NCBI GenBank assembly: GCA_964523795.1
Contig: CAZGAO010000003.1
Span: forward strand, 1-64,000
Length of the DNA stretch: 64,000 nt
Direction of reading: 5' to 3'
DNA from: SABY01 sp964523795
Lineage (GTDB): Bacteria > Bacteroidota > Bacteroidia > Bacteroidales > 4484-276
In this document: one piece after another, positions 35,774-43,867 of the stretch
How the letters are laid out: each line of letters opens with the position of its first letter
Position numbering within the stretch: the first letter of the stretch is position 1
Translations under genes and position numbers: made by a program
The notes under the pieces: generated by a model
The model's input: the letters and a program-made list of their open reading frames with translations, nothing else
What the model was told of the DNA's origin: nothing
Databases searched by the model: none

Positions 35774-36814
35774 TTATTGAATAGCATTGATGGAGTTTAC
35801 CACCAATTGATGGATATAATCAGGATTGTGAACTCCTTTGCTGCGGTCATCAACCAGGCCGGCATAATTGTAATATGCCTGCACCTGCACTAATGGGAAG
35901 GTGTCTTCAACCGGATGTCCATCGGCATCGAGCACGCCCAGGTTCATCAGTTCGTTTTTCAGGTCTTCAATCAATCCTGCAATTTCGGTTTGCTTGCCAT
36001 TGATGTCAAGCGTGGTAGCACTTTCGTGGCAAGGTGTGCATGAAGCTACGGGTACTTTCCAGGTATGTCCGCCTTCGGCTTCAGCATATTCGTGCATGTG
36101 GCAACCGGTACATCCGGCTTGTACGTGGCTCGATGAACCAGGCTCGGGATAACCTACGCCGATTTCGGCACCACCAATACCTTGCAGAAAGGTACCCTGG
36201 GGGCCGTGGTGGGGGCCATAGTGTGTGTTGGGAATGGTGAAGGTTCCTGTGCCATCGTCAGTAGGAGGAGCAGTACGCGGCTGGTGGCAATTCAAACAAA
36301 GATTGGAGTTGTTACCAAAATCCAGACTTACTTCTGCATTGTACATCATCAAATCCACAGGTCCGTTTTGACGAATGGCATAGTCGGGGCCATCGTTTTC
36401 AAAGTCCAGTGTTTCGTGGAATGAGTGGCAGGTTCCGCATTGGATGTGTGTCGGAATAGGAATATTGGCAGCGGTGGTGTCGAGGCCGGTGTGCTGGGTT
36501 TCCACAAATCCTTCGTGGCTATGGCACATAGCACAGTCGTTGCGACTGCCTGCATATCCCACATACAATCCAGCAGAGTGGCCTGATTCGGCATATTGTT
36601 CTTCAATTTGGCCCATGTATTCGAGGGTGTGGCACTGTATGCACGAAGCATTACCAGCTACGCCGTCTTTTCCATCGGTACCATTGGCTCCATTGGTTCC
36701 GCTAGTTCCATCGCTTCCTGCAGGGCCTGCTGGGCCTTCTTTTGTACATCCAGCGGCCACGGCCAAAGCAAGAATCATAAGCATAAATACTTGTGTGAGT
36801 TTAAATCTTTTCAT
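35774..36814 (-). CDS. Six-heme cytochrome c lipoprotein with collagen-like segment
   Basis: 346 residues. The lipobox AAGC places the lipid on Cys23. Immediately after it comes a collagen-like Gly-X-X run (about 27-54: GPAGPAGSDGTSGTNG and onward), then six CxxCH motifs (CIQCH, CAMCH, CGTCH, CLNCH, CTGCH, CTPCH). The C-terminal KGVHNPDY motif occurs in multiheme cytochromes of the NrfA/c552 group, where its His ligates a heme. The Gly-rich run probably acts as an extended stalk that lifts the heme domain off the membrane. It is the first gene of the cluster, opposite the FNR-like regulator. Confidence 0.9.
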   Translation of the reverse strand: MKRFKLTQVFMLMILALAVAAGCTKEGPAGPAGSDGTSGTNGANGTDGKDGVAGNASCIQCHTLEYMGQIEEQYAESGHSAGLYVGYAGSRNDCAMCHSHEGFVETQHTGLDTTAANIPIPTHIQCGTCHSFHETLDFENDGPDYAIRQNGPVDLMMYNAEVSLDFGNNSNLCLNCHQPRTAPPTDDGTGTFTIPNTHYGPHHGPQGTFLQGIGGAEIGVGYPEPGSSSHVQAGCTGCHMHEYAEAEGGHTWKVPVASCTPCHESATTLDINGKQTEIAGLIEDLKNELMNLGVLDADGHPVEDTFPLVQVQAYYNYAGLVDDRSKGVHNPDYIHQLVVNSINAIQ

Positions 36815-36855
36815 GTGTGTAGTATTTGATTAGTGAAAGTGTTTTAAATTGTTTT

Positions 36856-36888
36856 CAAAAGTACTGTTAAACACTTAACATCAGCAAA
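36856..36888 (-). promoter_or_regulatory. Promoter of the cytochrome cluster
   Basis: Read on the minus strand: TTTG (36885-36888), 21 bases, then TACTTTTG (36856-36863), matching the Bacteroidota -33/-7 pattern, 42 bases before the six-heme gene ATG. Confidence 0.55.
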
Positions 36889-36938
36889 AATTGGGGTGGA
36901 CATTATCCGTTGTTTTTCGGGAATTTATCATGCAAATA

Positions 36939-36952
36939 TTGACATAGATCAA
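36939..36952. promoter_or_regulatory. FNR/CRP-like operator TTGAC-N4-ATCAA
   Basis: The 14-mer TTGACATAGATCAA differs from the FNR consensus TTGAT-N4-ATCAA at one base. It lies between the divergent promoters of the six-heme cytochrome gene and the FNR-like regulator. Confidence 0.6.
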
Positions 36953-36992
36953 TATGATTGCTCAAAGCCCTGTTTTTTAATAGTTAAATGAT

Positions 36993-37000
36993 TATTTTTG
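36993..37000 (+). promoter_or_regulatory. -7 box for the FNR-like regulator
   Basis: TATTTTTG, exact TAnnTTTG match, 28 bases before the ATG. The FNR-like palindrome is centred about 58-60 bases upstream of the expected start of transcription. Confidence 0.5.
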
Positions 37001-37027
37001 CGCCTCATTTAGAATTAAAATCAATCG

Positions 37028-37732
37028 ATGATAGAATTTAAAAAATCAGCATTTTGCAAGCACTGCAACGATTGCAACAAAAAGTCTGCTTTGTTTAGCT
37101 TGCTCAATGAAGATCAGTTGGCCGCAATAAATCAGGACAGGTTCGAAACTTCCTACCACAAGGGGGAGATGATTTTTAAGCAAGGCTCGGCATCATCCCA
37201 CATTTTAATGCTCACCAGTGGCCTGGCCAAAATATATCTCGAAGGGAACAACGGGCGCAATTTAATTTTGAAACTCATCAAACCTACCCAAATGTTTGGC
37301 GGCCCCGGAGTTTTTCTCGATGGCCGTAATTATTATTCCGCAGCAGCGCTTGAGGAATGCACGGTTTGTTTTATTCAGCAGGATAAATTTAGGCAGGCCA
37401 TCCGTACAAATCCTGATTTTGCAGAGAAATTTATCGAACATATCAACCGAATGGCGATTTATAATTTCGGGCGATTTTCTGACCTTACGCAGAAGCAAAT
37501 GCCTGGTCGTGTTGCCGATGCGCTACTTTATTTGAGCAAGGAAATATATGAATCACCAAAGTTTAGGCTTACACTCTCAAGGCAGGATTTGGCCGAAATG
37601 ACCAATCTCTCCAAAGAAAGTGTAATTAGGATTTTGAAAGATTTTAAAGATGATGGCACCATTATTAGTACCAACGATCGTATCGAAATTCCCAATATTA
37701 AGATACTCGAGAAGATAAGTATGTTTGGATAA
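37028..37732 (+). CDS. Crp/FNR-family transcription regulator with N-terminal cysteine cluster
   Basis: 234 residues: a cyclic-nucleotide-binding-fold sensor domain (about 20-145), a dimerisation helix and a winged helix (about 150-225; recognition segment TNLSKESVIRILKDF). C10, C13 and C16 (CKHCNDC), with C111/C114 in the sensor domain, could ligate an iron-sulfur cluster as in FNR, though the spacing differs from E. coli FNR. It probably senses oxygen or nitric oxide. It is divergent from the cytochrome cluster, with an FNR-like palindrome between them, so it is the likely regulator of that cluster and of itself. Confidence 0.88.
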   Translation: MIEFKKSAFCKHCNDCNKKSALFSLLNEDQLAAINQDRFETSYHKGEMIFKQGSASSHILMLTSGLAKIYLEGNNGRNLILKLIKPTQMFGGPGVFLDGRNYYSAAALEECTVCFIQQDKFRQAIRTNPDFAEKFIEHINRMAIYNFGRFSDLTQKQMPGRVADALLYLSKEIYESPKFRLTLSRQDLAEMTNLSKESVIRILKDFKDDGTIISTNDRIEIPNIKILEKISMFG

Positions 37733-37744
37733 ACGGTTTCTTTG

Positions 37745-38482
37745 TTAAATTATCTTAATATCAAAACCCAAAGACAGCTCGATCATACTCATCTCTTTTT
37801 CATCGGTGCGTGTGCCCGTTGTAGTATTAAAATTGAATTCCATTTTTCGATACATAAATCCGGTATTCAAAACAAGGTCGATACAGGGCACTAATTGATA
37901 ATTGATTGCTAAGCCCGGCTGCCACGAAAATTTCCAGTCTTGTGCCGAGGTTTTTTTTTCCCAGGTATCGGGCAATAAATAATAATCCGGTTTGTAAAGC
38001 TGATAAGGAGTCTTGGAGTACAATACGCCCGCAGCTATCTTAGCCGAAAAAGTCCATTTTTCTCCCAAATTGTATTTGTAAAAAAATGCCGGCATAATAC
38101 TTATTATGGTGTAAGGTTCCGAACGGACAGTAAGATCGCTAAGAAAAGGATATTTGTTCACTCTTGCTCTTGCCAGTGCTACCACATCAACAGGGTGCAA
38201 CGTAAGCGAGCCTGTGAGGCCTGCTCCCAGGTGATTAGTAAAATAATATACGCCTTCCGCTGAAACCAAAAATCCCGCTTGTGCAAAACTTCCATCTTCC
38301 AAATTTTGAGCACGGTAACCGAAAAGTGGAAATGATGCGCCGGATCGAAAACCGAGGTGGGCATTTTTATCCTGTGCAATAAGCCAAAGCGGGCATAGTG
38401 CGATCAGAAAACCAAACAGAACAATAGCCTTTGAAAAAAATCCCGGCTCGAATATTATTTTACGAAAAGTTTCTTTTGCCAT
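37745..38482 (-). CDS. Hypothetical outer-membrane beta-barrel protein
   Basis: 245 residues. A hydrophobic N-terminal segment (about 18-36, ending LIAQ) looks like a signal peptide preceded by an unusually long polar n-region (MAKETFRKIIFEPGFFSK). The mature protein (GFRSGASFPLFGYRAQNL, then alternating strands, ending SLGFDIKII) resembles porin-family barrels. The start overlaps the end of the T9SS protein gene by 28 bases; no later ATG keeps the signal peptide, so the overlap may be real or initiation may use a non-ATG codon inside. Co-expression with the T9SS protein is likely. Confidence 0.72.
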   Translation of the reverse strand: MAKETFRKIIFEPGFFSKAIVLFGFLIALCPLWLIAQDKNAHLGFRSGASFPLFGYRAQNLEDGSFAQAGFLVSAEGVYYFTNHLGAGLTGSLTLHPVDVVALARARVNKYPFLSDLTVRSEPYTIISIMPAFFYKYNLGEKWTFSAKIAAGVLYSKTPYQLYKPDYYLLPDTWEKKTSAQDWKFSWQPGLAINYQLVPCIDLVLNTGFMYRKMEFNFNTTTGTRTDEKEMSMIELSLGFDIKII

Positions 38483-39738
38483 TTTTCGCCAGCACTGGTG
38501 ATTTGGATAAAATAAACACCACTTTGCAGATTTTCTTTTCCTGACATCACCGGAACATGAGCAGTAAGATTGCCCAAAGCAGTAGTGTAGATTACGCTAC
38601 CCTCAATATTAAATATTGTAAGCGATACATTCTGCATGGTAGTTTTGGGTGTGAAATAAAATTGTCCATTACCAGGATTGGGGAATATTTCGGATAAGGG
38701 ATTGCTTCCCGATTCAGAAAGGCCTACTGTATTGATAATAATTTCTTGTAAATACGCACTGCTTTCGCAAAACTCGCTGTTTGCAACTAATAACACATCA
38801 TAGGTGCCATCTTCGGCGTAGGTATGTACAGGATTTGTTTCGCTGCTTGTACTTCCATCACCAAAACCCCATTCGTAAGAAACCGCATTGGTTGACAAAT
38901 TGGTGAAGGTGAGGGTACGACCCTCAACAATCCATTCAAAATTGGCGAAGGCATCGGGTAAAACATTGATAAAGTCAGGCTTTGTATTGGTGATGCTCTG
39001 ATTGATGGTAAGTGCTACGGTTTTGTTCCCTGCTGTGGAATAGCTTACTTCGTGAGGGCCCTGGGTACTAGCGGTGGCCGGATTGGCATCAGCACCAAAA
39101 TCCCAGTTCCAAGCGCTGGCACCTGTTGACATATCCGTAAAGGTTAGTACTTCATCGGTACAGCTTTCCTGGGCGTTTACCGTAAAGTCGGCCACCAAAA
39201 CTACCTCGGGCTGGAAGGTAAATTCCATGTTTTTGAAGTAGGATTCATCGGGTGGGCTAAGGATAATAGCTTCGCTTCCCTTTTCAAACTCGATGCTGAA
39301 AAGTGGTCCCTGAGCATGTTTTTCGGTAAACTCCACAAAAAGCGTGTAAAGACCATCTTCCACAACGTTGCCATCCAGATCGGTACAATCCCATTCGATG
39401 GTGTGGGTTTGATGGGAATTGAGCGTGGATCCGGTAATAGCATCTACCACGTTGTAGTTGGATGCTGCTCTCCAGGTGTACAAATATTGCTTGCGCTGAT
39501 TGGCCATCGCCTTGCGGGTTTTTACAAATTCGCCATCCTTTTCCATCCATACGGCCAGCACATGCCTGGGGGCATACGAGCCGCCCTGGCTTTGGGTTTT
39601 AAACTGAAACGTTACTGTGCCAGGTGTGTTATCGCGCTCATTGTCCAAATCAGTATTTATTGGATAAAAGGAACTGAAAAGAATTAGAAAAGCCAGGCTG
39701 GTGGCTGAGGTTAATAGTGTAAGATAGATTTTTCGCAT
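38455..39738 (-). CDS. Secreted DUF2271-PKD-PKD protein with T9SS sorting tail
   Basis: 427 residues from the ATG at 39738. The signal peptide (about 1-25) precedes a DUF2271 domain (about 35-170: VTFQFKTQSQGGSYAPRHVLAVWME, TRKAMANQRKQYLYTW), two PKD domains (about 185-260, with WNWDFGADANP, and 265-335, with YEWGFGDGSTSSETNPVHTY) and a C-terminal T9SS type A tail (EIFPNPGNGQFYF, then SGVYFIQITSAGEKWQKKLFVK). It is therefore exported by T9SS to the cell surface. The role of DUF2271 is not established. A minus-strand TATTTTTG box lies at 39763-39770. Confidence 0.88.
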   Translation of the reverse strand: MRKIYLTLLTSATSLAFLILFSSFYPINTDLDNERDNTPGTVTFQFKTQSQGGSYAPRHVLAVWMEKDGEFVKTRKAMANQRKQYLYTWRAASNYNVVDAITGSTLNSHQTHTIEWDCTDLDGNVVEDGLYTLFVEFTEKHAQGPLFSIEFEKGSEAIILSPPDESYFKNMEFTFQPEVVLVADFTVNAQESCTDEVLTFTDMSTGASAWNWDFGADANPATASTQGPHEVSYSTAGNKTVALTINQSITNTKPDFINVLPDAFANFEWIVEGRTLTFTNLSTNAVSYEWGFGDGSTSSETNPVHTYAEDGTYDVLLVANSEFCESSAYLQEIIINTVGLSESGSNPLSEIFPNPGNGQFYFTPKTTMQNVSLTIFNIEGSVIYTTALGNLTAHVPVMSGKENLQSGVYFIQITSAGEKWQKKLFVK

Positions 39739-40032
39739 TGTTAGTATTATTAAAACAGGCCACAAAAATAGTTTTTATTAATAAACCATCAATATATGTA
39801 CTTATGATGGTGGTGATGGAATTGTTGTTTGATCTTGAGTTTAATGAACTCCCTGAAATGTTAGGGTTTTTGTTGTTCATTTTTATAATGTGTAGCCTTT
39901 AATTTTTGTTAAAAACACACTGCGTTTTTGTCGTATTGGTCAATCTTTCTATTTTTACCTCGTGCAATAGCACGATCTATCAAATAATTGTATCAATTTA
40001 TTTTTTGATAAAACATTTTAAACCTTCACACC

Positions 40033-41640
40033 TTGTACAGAATCGAAAGTAAAATCGACCCCAATTCCCCGGAATTTCTCGACAACAAACGCAAGTATCA
40101 GGAAATCCTGAAAACCTACCGCCAACGAATACGCCAGGTGCGGCAAGGCGGTTCTCCGGCCTCGGTCGAGCGGCACAAGAAACGCGGTAAGCTGCTGGCG
40201 CGCGAGCGTATCGATTTGCTTATCGATCCTAATACACCTTTTCTCGAGCTTTCATCATTGGCGGCATGGGGTACGCACAACGATCAGTTTCCTTCGGCAG
40301 GTATTGTTACGGGCATCGGTGTAATTCATGGTCGCGAAACCATGATCGTAGCCAACGATGCCACCGTGAAGGGCGGAACTTATGTGGCGGAAACCATCAA
40401 GAAACATGTCCGTGCCCAGGAGATTGCCATCGAAAATCATCTGCCCTGCGTTTACATGGTCGATTCGGGCGGCATCTTTTTACCGGAGCAATCCAAAGTT
40501 TTTGCCGACCGCTATGACTTTGGTCGTTTCTTTTACAACCAATCAAAACTCTCGGCTTTGGGCGTGCCGCAAATAGCCATTGTTATGGGATCGTGTACGG
40601 CCGGAGGAGCTTATGTGCCGGCCATGAGCGATGAAACCATCATTGTAAAAAAACAGGGAACGATTTTTATTGGCGGGCCTCCCTTGGTAAAAGCAGCTAC
40701 CGGCGAAGAAGTTACCGCCGAAGAATTGGGTGGTGCCGATGTGCATACCGCTATTTCGGGCGTGGCCGATCATCTGGCCGAAAACGACCGCCACGCTGTG
40801 CAGATTTGTCGCAACATTTTTCAGACCTTCGGGAAAAAAGAGAAGCAGATATTGAATATGTCGCCCATCGAAGAGCCGTGGTACGACCCCGAGGAATTGT
40901 ATGGCATTGCCCCGATAGACCTACGCAAAGCCGTCGATTCCAAAGAAATCATCGCACGCATGGTGGATGGCAGCCGCTTTCACGAATTTAAGGCCCGCTA
41001 TGCCCCAACGCTCGTTACCGGCTTTGCCAATATTATGGGTTTTCCGGTGGGGATTATTGCCAACAATGGTGTGCTGTTTTCGGAGTCCTCGCTCAAGGGA
41101 GCGCACTTTATCGAGCTCTGCGCCTTCCGAAAAGTGCCCATCATCTATCTGCAAAATATTACCGGTTTTATCGTAGGCAAGGAATACGAGCGTCGCGGTA
41201 TTGCCCGCGATGGTGCTAAATTCGTTCATGCCACAGCCAATGCCAATGTTCCCAAGTTTTCGGTAGTTTTTGGCGGATCCTTTGGTGCCGGAAATTATGC
41301 CATGGCAGGCCGCGCCTACGATCCGCGACTGCTGCTGATGTGGCCTAATTCCAAAATCTCGGTGATGGGTGGCGAACAAGCCGCAGGTGTTTTAATTCAG
41401 GTTAAAGAAGACCAACTGCGTGCCAGGGGTGAGGAGTTGGATGATAAAGTGCGCGAAGCCATGCGCCAGGAAATCCTTGAAAAATACGAAGAAGAAGGTT
41501 CGGCCTATTATTCTACCGCACGCATCTGGGACGATGGCATCATCGATCCGGTGGACACCCGGAAAATTCTGGCCATGGGTATCGCCGCCTCCCTGAACAA
41601 GAAATTTGAAGACAGCAAATTTGGGGTGTTCAGGATGTAG
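40033..41640 (+). CDS. liuB: Methylcrotonyl-CoA carboxylase beta (carboxyltransferase) subunit
   Basis: 535 residues. It transfers CO2 from carboxybiotin to 3-methylcrotonyl-CoA in leucine breakdown. The motifs VDSGGIFLPEQSKVFADR, MGSCTAGGAYVPAMSDE, GPPLVKAATGEEVTAEELGGADVH and GRAYDPRLLLMWPNSKISVMGGEQAAGV follow methylcrotonyl-CoA carboxylases more closely than propionyl-CoA carboxylases. Translation starts at TTG, as no ATG precedes the conserved N-terminus. Its alpha partner is at 47187, separated by unrelated insertions. The enzyme is cytoplasmic. Substrate specificity is inferred from motif similarity and from neighbouring pathway genes. Confidence 0.92.
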   Translation: MYRIESKIDPNSPEFLDNKRKYQEILKTYRQRIRQVRQGGSPASVERHKKRGKLLARERIDLLIDPNTPFLELSSLAAWGTHNDQFPSAGIVTGIGVIHGRETMIVANDATVKGGTYVAETIKKHVRAQEIAIENHLPCVYMVDSGGIFLPEQSKVFADRYDFGRFFYNQSKLSALGVPQIAIVMGSCTAGGAYVPAMSDETIIVKKQGTIFIGGPPLVKAATGEEVTAEELGGADVHTAISGVADHLAENDRHAVQICRNIFQTFGKKEKQILNMSPIEEPWYDPEELYGIAPIDLRKAVDSKEIIARMVDGSRFHEFKARYAPTLVTGFANIMGFPVGIIANNGVLFSESSLKGAHFIELCAFRKVPIIYLQNITGFIVGKEYERRGIARDGAKFVHATANANVPKFSVVFGGSFGAGNYAMAGRAYDPRLLLMWPNSKISVMGGEQAAGVLIQVKEDQLRARGEELDDKVREAMRQEILEKYEEEGSAYYSTARIWDDGIIDPVDTRKILAMGIAASLNKKFEDSKFGVFRM

Positions 41641-41723
41641 GGAGAGTGGTTAATAGTTAATTGTTCACAGTTAATGGATGATCATTGAGGGTAAGTACGT
41701 AGTGAAATAATTTTACAAGAATA

Positions 41724-41755
41724 TTTGAGAATTTATAAAAATTACGCTATCTTTG
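41724..41755 (+). promoter_or_regulatory. Promoter of the DUF4160/XRE pair
   Basis: TTTG (41724-41727), 20 bases, then TATCTTTG (41748-41755): one of the best Bacteroidota -33/-7 matches in the window, 33 bases before the ATG. Confidence 0.6.
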
Positions 41756-41788
41756 TTGTCTAATTAGGCAATATTTTTAATAACTAAA

Positions 41789-42022
41789 ATGCCCACTATA
41801 AAAATTATTGATTCGATTAAGGTTGATATTTATGCCAGAGAGCATCCACCACCTCATTTTCATGTTTTGTTCGCAGAGTATGAGGAATTAATTGTTATCG
41901 AGACTTTGGAAACCTACATTGGATATATCCCGGCATCGCAAAGAAAAAAAGTAATTAAATGGGCTGAATTGCAAAAAGAATTGCTGTTAAAAAACTTTAA
42001 GCGTTTAAATCCAAGATTATGA
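41789..42022 (+). CDS. DUF4160 protein (putative toxin-antitoxin partner)
   Basis: 77 residues. The DUF4160 signature is plain: IDSIKVDIYAREHPPPHFHVLFAEYE, with the conserved His-rich HPPPHFH, and a basic C-terminal helix (KVIKWAELQKELLLKNFKRL). It overlaps the next gene by 4 bases (ATGA), so the two are translationally coupled. DUF4160-DUF2442 pairs are widespread and often listed as candidate toxin-antitoxin modules, but activity is unproven. Confidence 0.85.
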   Translation: MPTIKIIDSIKVDIYAREHPPPHFHVLFAEYEELIVIETLETYIGYIPASQRKKVIKWAELQKELLLKNFKRLNPRL

Positions 42023-42540
42023 GAAGAAAACTAAAAACACCGAGGATTATAAAAATTGAGAGAATTGATGGCTTTAAAATTTCTTGCATGTTTAATAATG
42101 GGGAGTCAAAACTAATAGATTTCAATTCAATTTTAAAAGAATGGAAATTGACACCAACAGATATTGAATACCCGCTATTAGCGCAAAAGGAATTTCAAAA
42201 AGTAAAATTGAGAAATCATACGCTTTCATGGGATAATTTAGCCGTTCTGTTGCTGAACGAAGATGGTAAAGAAGATCAATTCCCTTACGAAATAGACCCA
42301 TATTATCTGTACCAAAATAGCCAACCAGTAGAGAGTAAACATTCATTTATGGTTGGAGGTTTAATACGGAGTGCAAGGTTGAAAGAGGGTTTAACTCAAG
42401 AACAACTTGCTCTGAAAAGTGGCACATCGCGTTTTTACATTTCGAGACTTGAGAATGAAAAAACAGATATAGAATTGTCGACTTTTAGAAAAATAATTGA
42501 GGCAGGATTAGGAAAGAATTTGAGAATGGTGATTGAATAA
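42019..42540 (+). CDS. DUF2442-XRE fusion protein (putative antitoxin/regulator)
   Basis: 173 residues. The N-terminal half (about 8-85: GFKISCMFNNGESKLIDF, LRNHTLSWDN) is DUF2442-like; the C-terminal half (about 112-170: LIRSARLKEGLTQEQLALKSG, SRFYISRLENEKTDIELSTF) is an XRE/Cro helix-turn-helix. The fusion places a DNA-binding domain on the DUF4160 partner, which would suit an autoregulating antitoxin. It is coupled to DUF4160 by an ATGA overlap. Composition is AT-rich relative to the flanking carboxylase gene, hinting at acquisition. Confidence 0.82.
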   Translation: MRRKLKTPRIIKIERIDGFKISCMFNNGESKLIDFNSILKEWKLTPTDIEYPLLAQKEFQKVKLRNHTLSWDNLAVLLLNEDGKEDQFPYEIDPYYLYQNSQPVESKHSFMVGGLIRSARLKEGLTQEQLALKSGTSRFYISRLENEKTDIELSTFRKIIEAGLGKNLRMVIE

Positions 42541-42616
42541 TGTTTACTACGGGATGTAAGTCTCTGTAATCTCTGCATTGCAAGGATTAAAAAATTAAAA
42601 TGAACGAATAACATAT

Positions 42617-42642
42617 TTTACCCTGAGCTTGCCGAAGGGAAC
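42617..42642. repeat. CCCTGAGCTTGYCGAAGGG dispersed repeat, copy 1
   Basis: Imperfect palindrome with CCCT/AGGG ends. Further copies at 42721-42746 and 50783-50809. A similar word is known from many bacterial genomes. Different from the REP family. Confidence 0.75.
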
Positions 42643-42663
42643 AATTAAGCCAACGAATGATTC

Positions 42664-42690
42664 GTACAGACGCGCAATTTGCGCGACTCT
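42664..42690. repeat. REP palindrome (GCGC subtype)
   Basis: GTACAGACGCGC / GCGCGACTCT with an AATTT loop; one arm base is altered (GACT for GTCT). Confidence 0.8.
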
Positions 42691-42720
42691 GCAGGATTTG
42701 CTTTGCAACGATTAACAAAT

Positions 42721-42746
42721 TTTACCCTGAGCTTGTCGAGGGGAAC
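42721..42746. repeat. CCCTGAGCTTGYCGAAGGG dispersed repeat, copy 2
   Basis: TTTACCCTGAGCTTG followed by TCGAGGGGAAC, one base different from copies 1 and 3 in the right arm. Confidence 0.72.
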
Positions 42747-42798
42747 TATTAACGGATAAAGAACAACATACAGACACACGGAATAAATAATTGGGAAT

Positions 42799-42824
42799 GT
42801 ACAGACGCACGGCCGTGCGTCTCT
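42799..42824. repeat. REP palindrome (GCAC subtype)
   Basis: GTACAGACGCAC / GTGCGTCTCT around GGCC. With its flank (GGGAAT before, A after) it is identical over about 33 bases to the copy inside the RAYT gene at 54097. Confidence 0.85.
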
Positions 42825-42846
42825 AAATCCCGAAAAACAAATACAC

Positions 42847-43851
42847 ATGAAACAAATACTCACAATTCTCTTTGCATTCATTACGATCACCACCTTCTCC
42901 CAGGACACTTTTTCCATCATCGCCATCGATACCATCACCGGCGAGATTGGCGGTGCCGGAGCCTCCTGCATCGACGAAAACGCCATCCCCACCGGGGTGC
43001 TTATTATCAACGACATCATCCTTGGCAGGGGCGGCATCCACACCCAGGCTTTGTGGCGACCCTCCAATCAGCAAAATGCCCACAACCGCATGGTTGTAGG
43101 CATGTCGCCGCAGGAAATTATCGACTGGCTGGTGGCTAATGATGAGCAAAACAATCCGGCGGTGCGGCAATACGGCATCGTGGATATGGATGAAGACGGC
43201 CATCCGCGCAGTGCCGCTTTTACCGGTAACAACTGCTCCAATTACAAAAATCACATCACCGGTCCCAACTATGCTATCCAGGGCAACATCCTGCTGGGTC
43301 AGCAAATTTTGGATTCGATGGAAGTGCGTTTCTTGAATACCGGGGGTACGCTGGCCGAAAAGCTGATGGCTGCCCTGCAAGGAGCCAATGTGCCGGGTGC
43401 CGACACGCGCTGTCTCAACGAGGGCACTTCCTCACTCTCGGCCTTTGTGCGCGTAGCCGAGGCAGATGCCCAGCCGGGCGAATACTGGTGCGATCTGCTG
43501 GTACCATCAACTCCTTATGGCATTGAGCCTATCGACTCGCTCCAGGTTTTGTTCGACCAATGGCTTATCTGGACTTCCACCGAGGAGCGGCCTTTTATTC
43601 AGCCCAACCGCGCTAGAGTTTTTCCCAATCCTGCCAGGGATTATTTTACTATCGAGATAGAAAAAAATACAGGCATAGCCGAATTTCAAATTCTGATACT
43701 GGCGATGGATGGGAAAGTTATGGATGAAATGATTTACACGAATGAAGCATTGCAAATCAATACCTCAGCTTATCCTGCCGGACTTTATATTTACAATGTG
43801 AAATCACAAGGCCGGATGCTGGATGCCGGTAAAATAAATGTAACAAGGTAA
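42847..43851 (+). CDS. DUF1028 protein with T9SS-like C-terminal tail
   Basis: 334 residues. The signal peptide (1-18, ending FSQ) precedes a DUF1028 domain (about 19-235: DTFSIIAIDTITGEIGGAGASC, HNRMVVGMSPQEIIDWL, GPNYAIQGNILLGQQ), a member of the Ntn-hydrolase-like fold group with unproven activity. A C-terminal segment from about 255 (RVFPNPARDYFTIEIEK, AGLYIYNVKSQG) is a T9SS sorting domain. Most DUF1028 proteins lack this tail, so here the domain appears to be displayed or released at the cell surface. Confidence 0.86.
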   Translation: MKQILTILFAFITITTFSQDTFSIIAIDTITGEIGGAGASCIDENAIPTGVLIINDIILGRGGIHTQALWRPSNQQNAHNRMVVGMSPQEIIDWLVANDEQNNPAVRQYGIVDMDEDGHPRSAAFTGNNCSNYKNHITGPNYAIQGNILLGQQILDSMEVRFLNTGGTLAEKLMAALQGANVPGADTRCLNEGTSSLSAFVRVAEADAQPGEYWCDLLVPSTPYGIEPIDSLQVLFDQWLIWTSTEERPFIQPNRARVFPNPARDYFTIEIEKNTGIAEFQILILAMDGKVMDEMIYTNEALQINTSAYPAGLYIYNVKSQGRMLDAGKINVTR

Positions 43852-43867
43852 GGAGATGCTCTTTTTA

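Larger units (their letters stand above)
42541..42846. other. 306-base gap made mostly of dispersed repeats
   Basis: No gene. It contains two CCCTGAGCTTG repeats (42617-42642, 42721-42746), REP palindromes at 42664-42690 and 42799-42824, a REP left half (about 42770-42782), and AT-rich filler. Confidence 0.75.
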
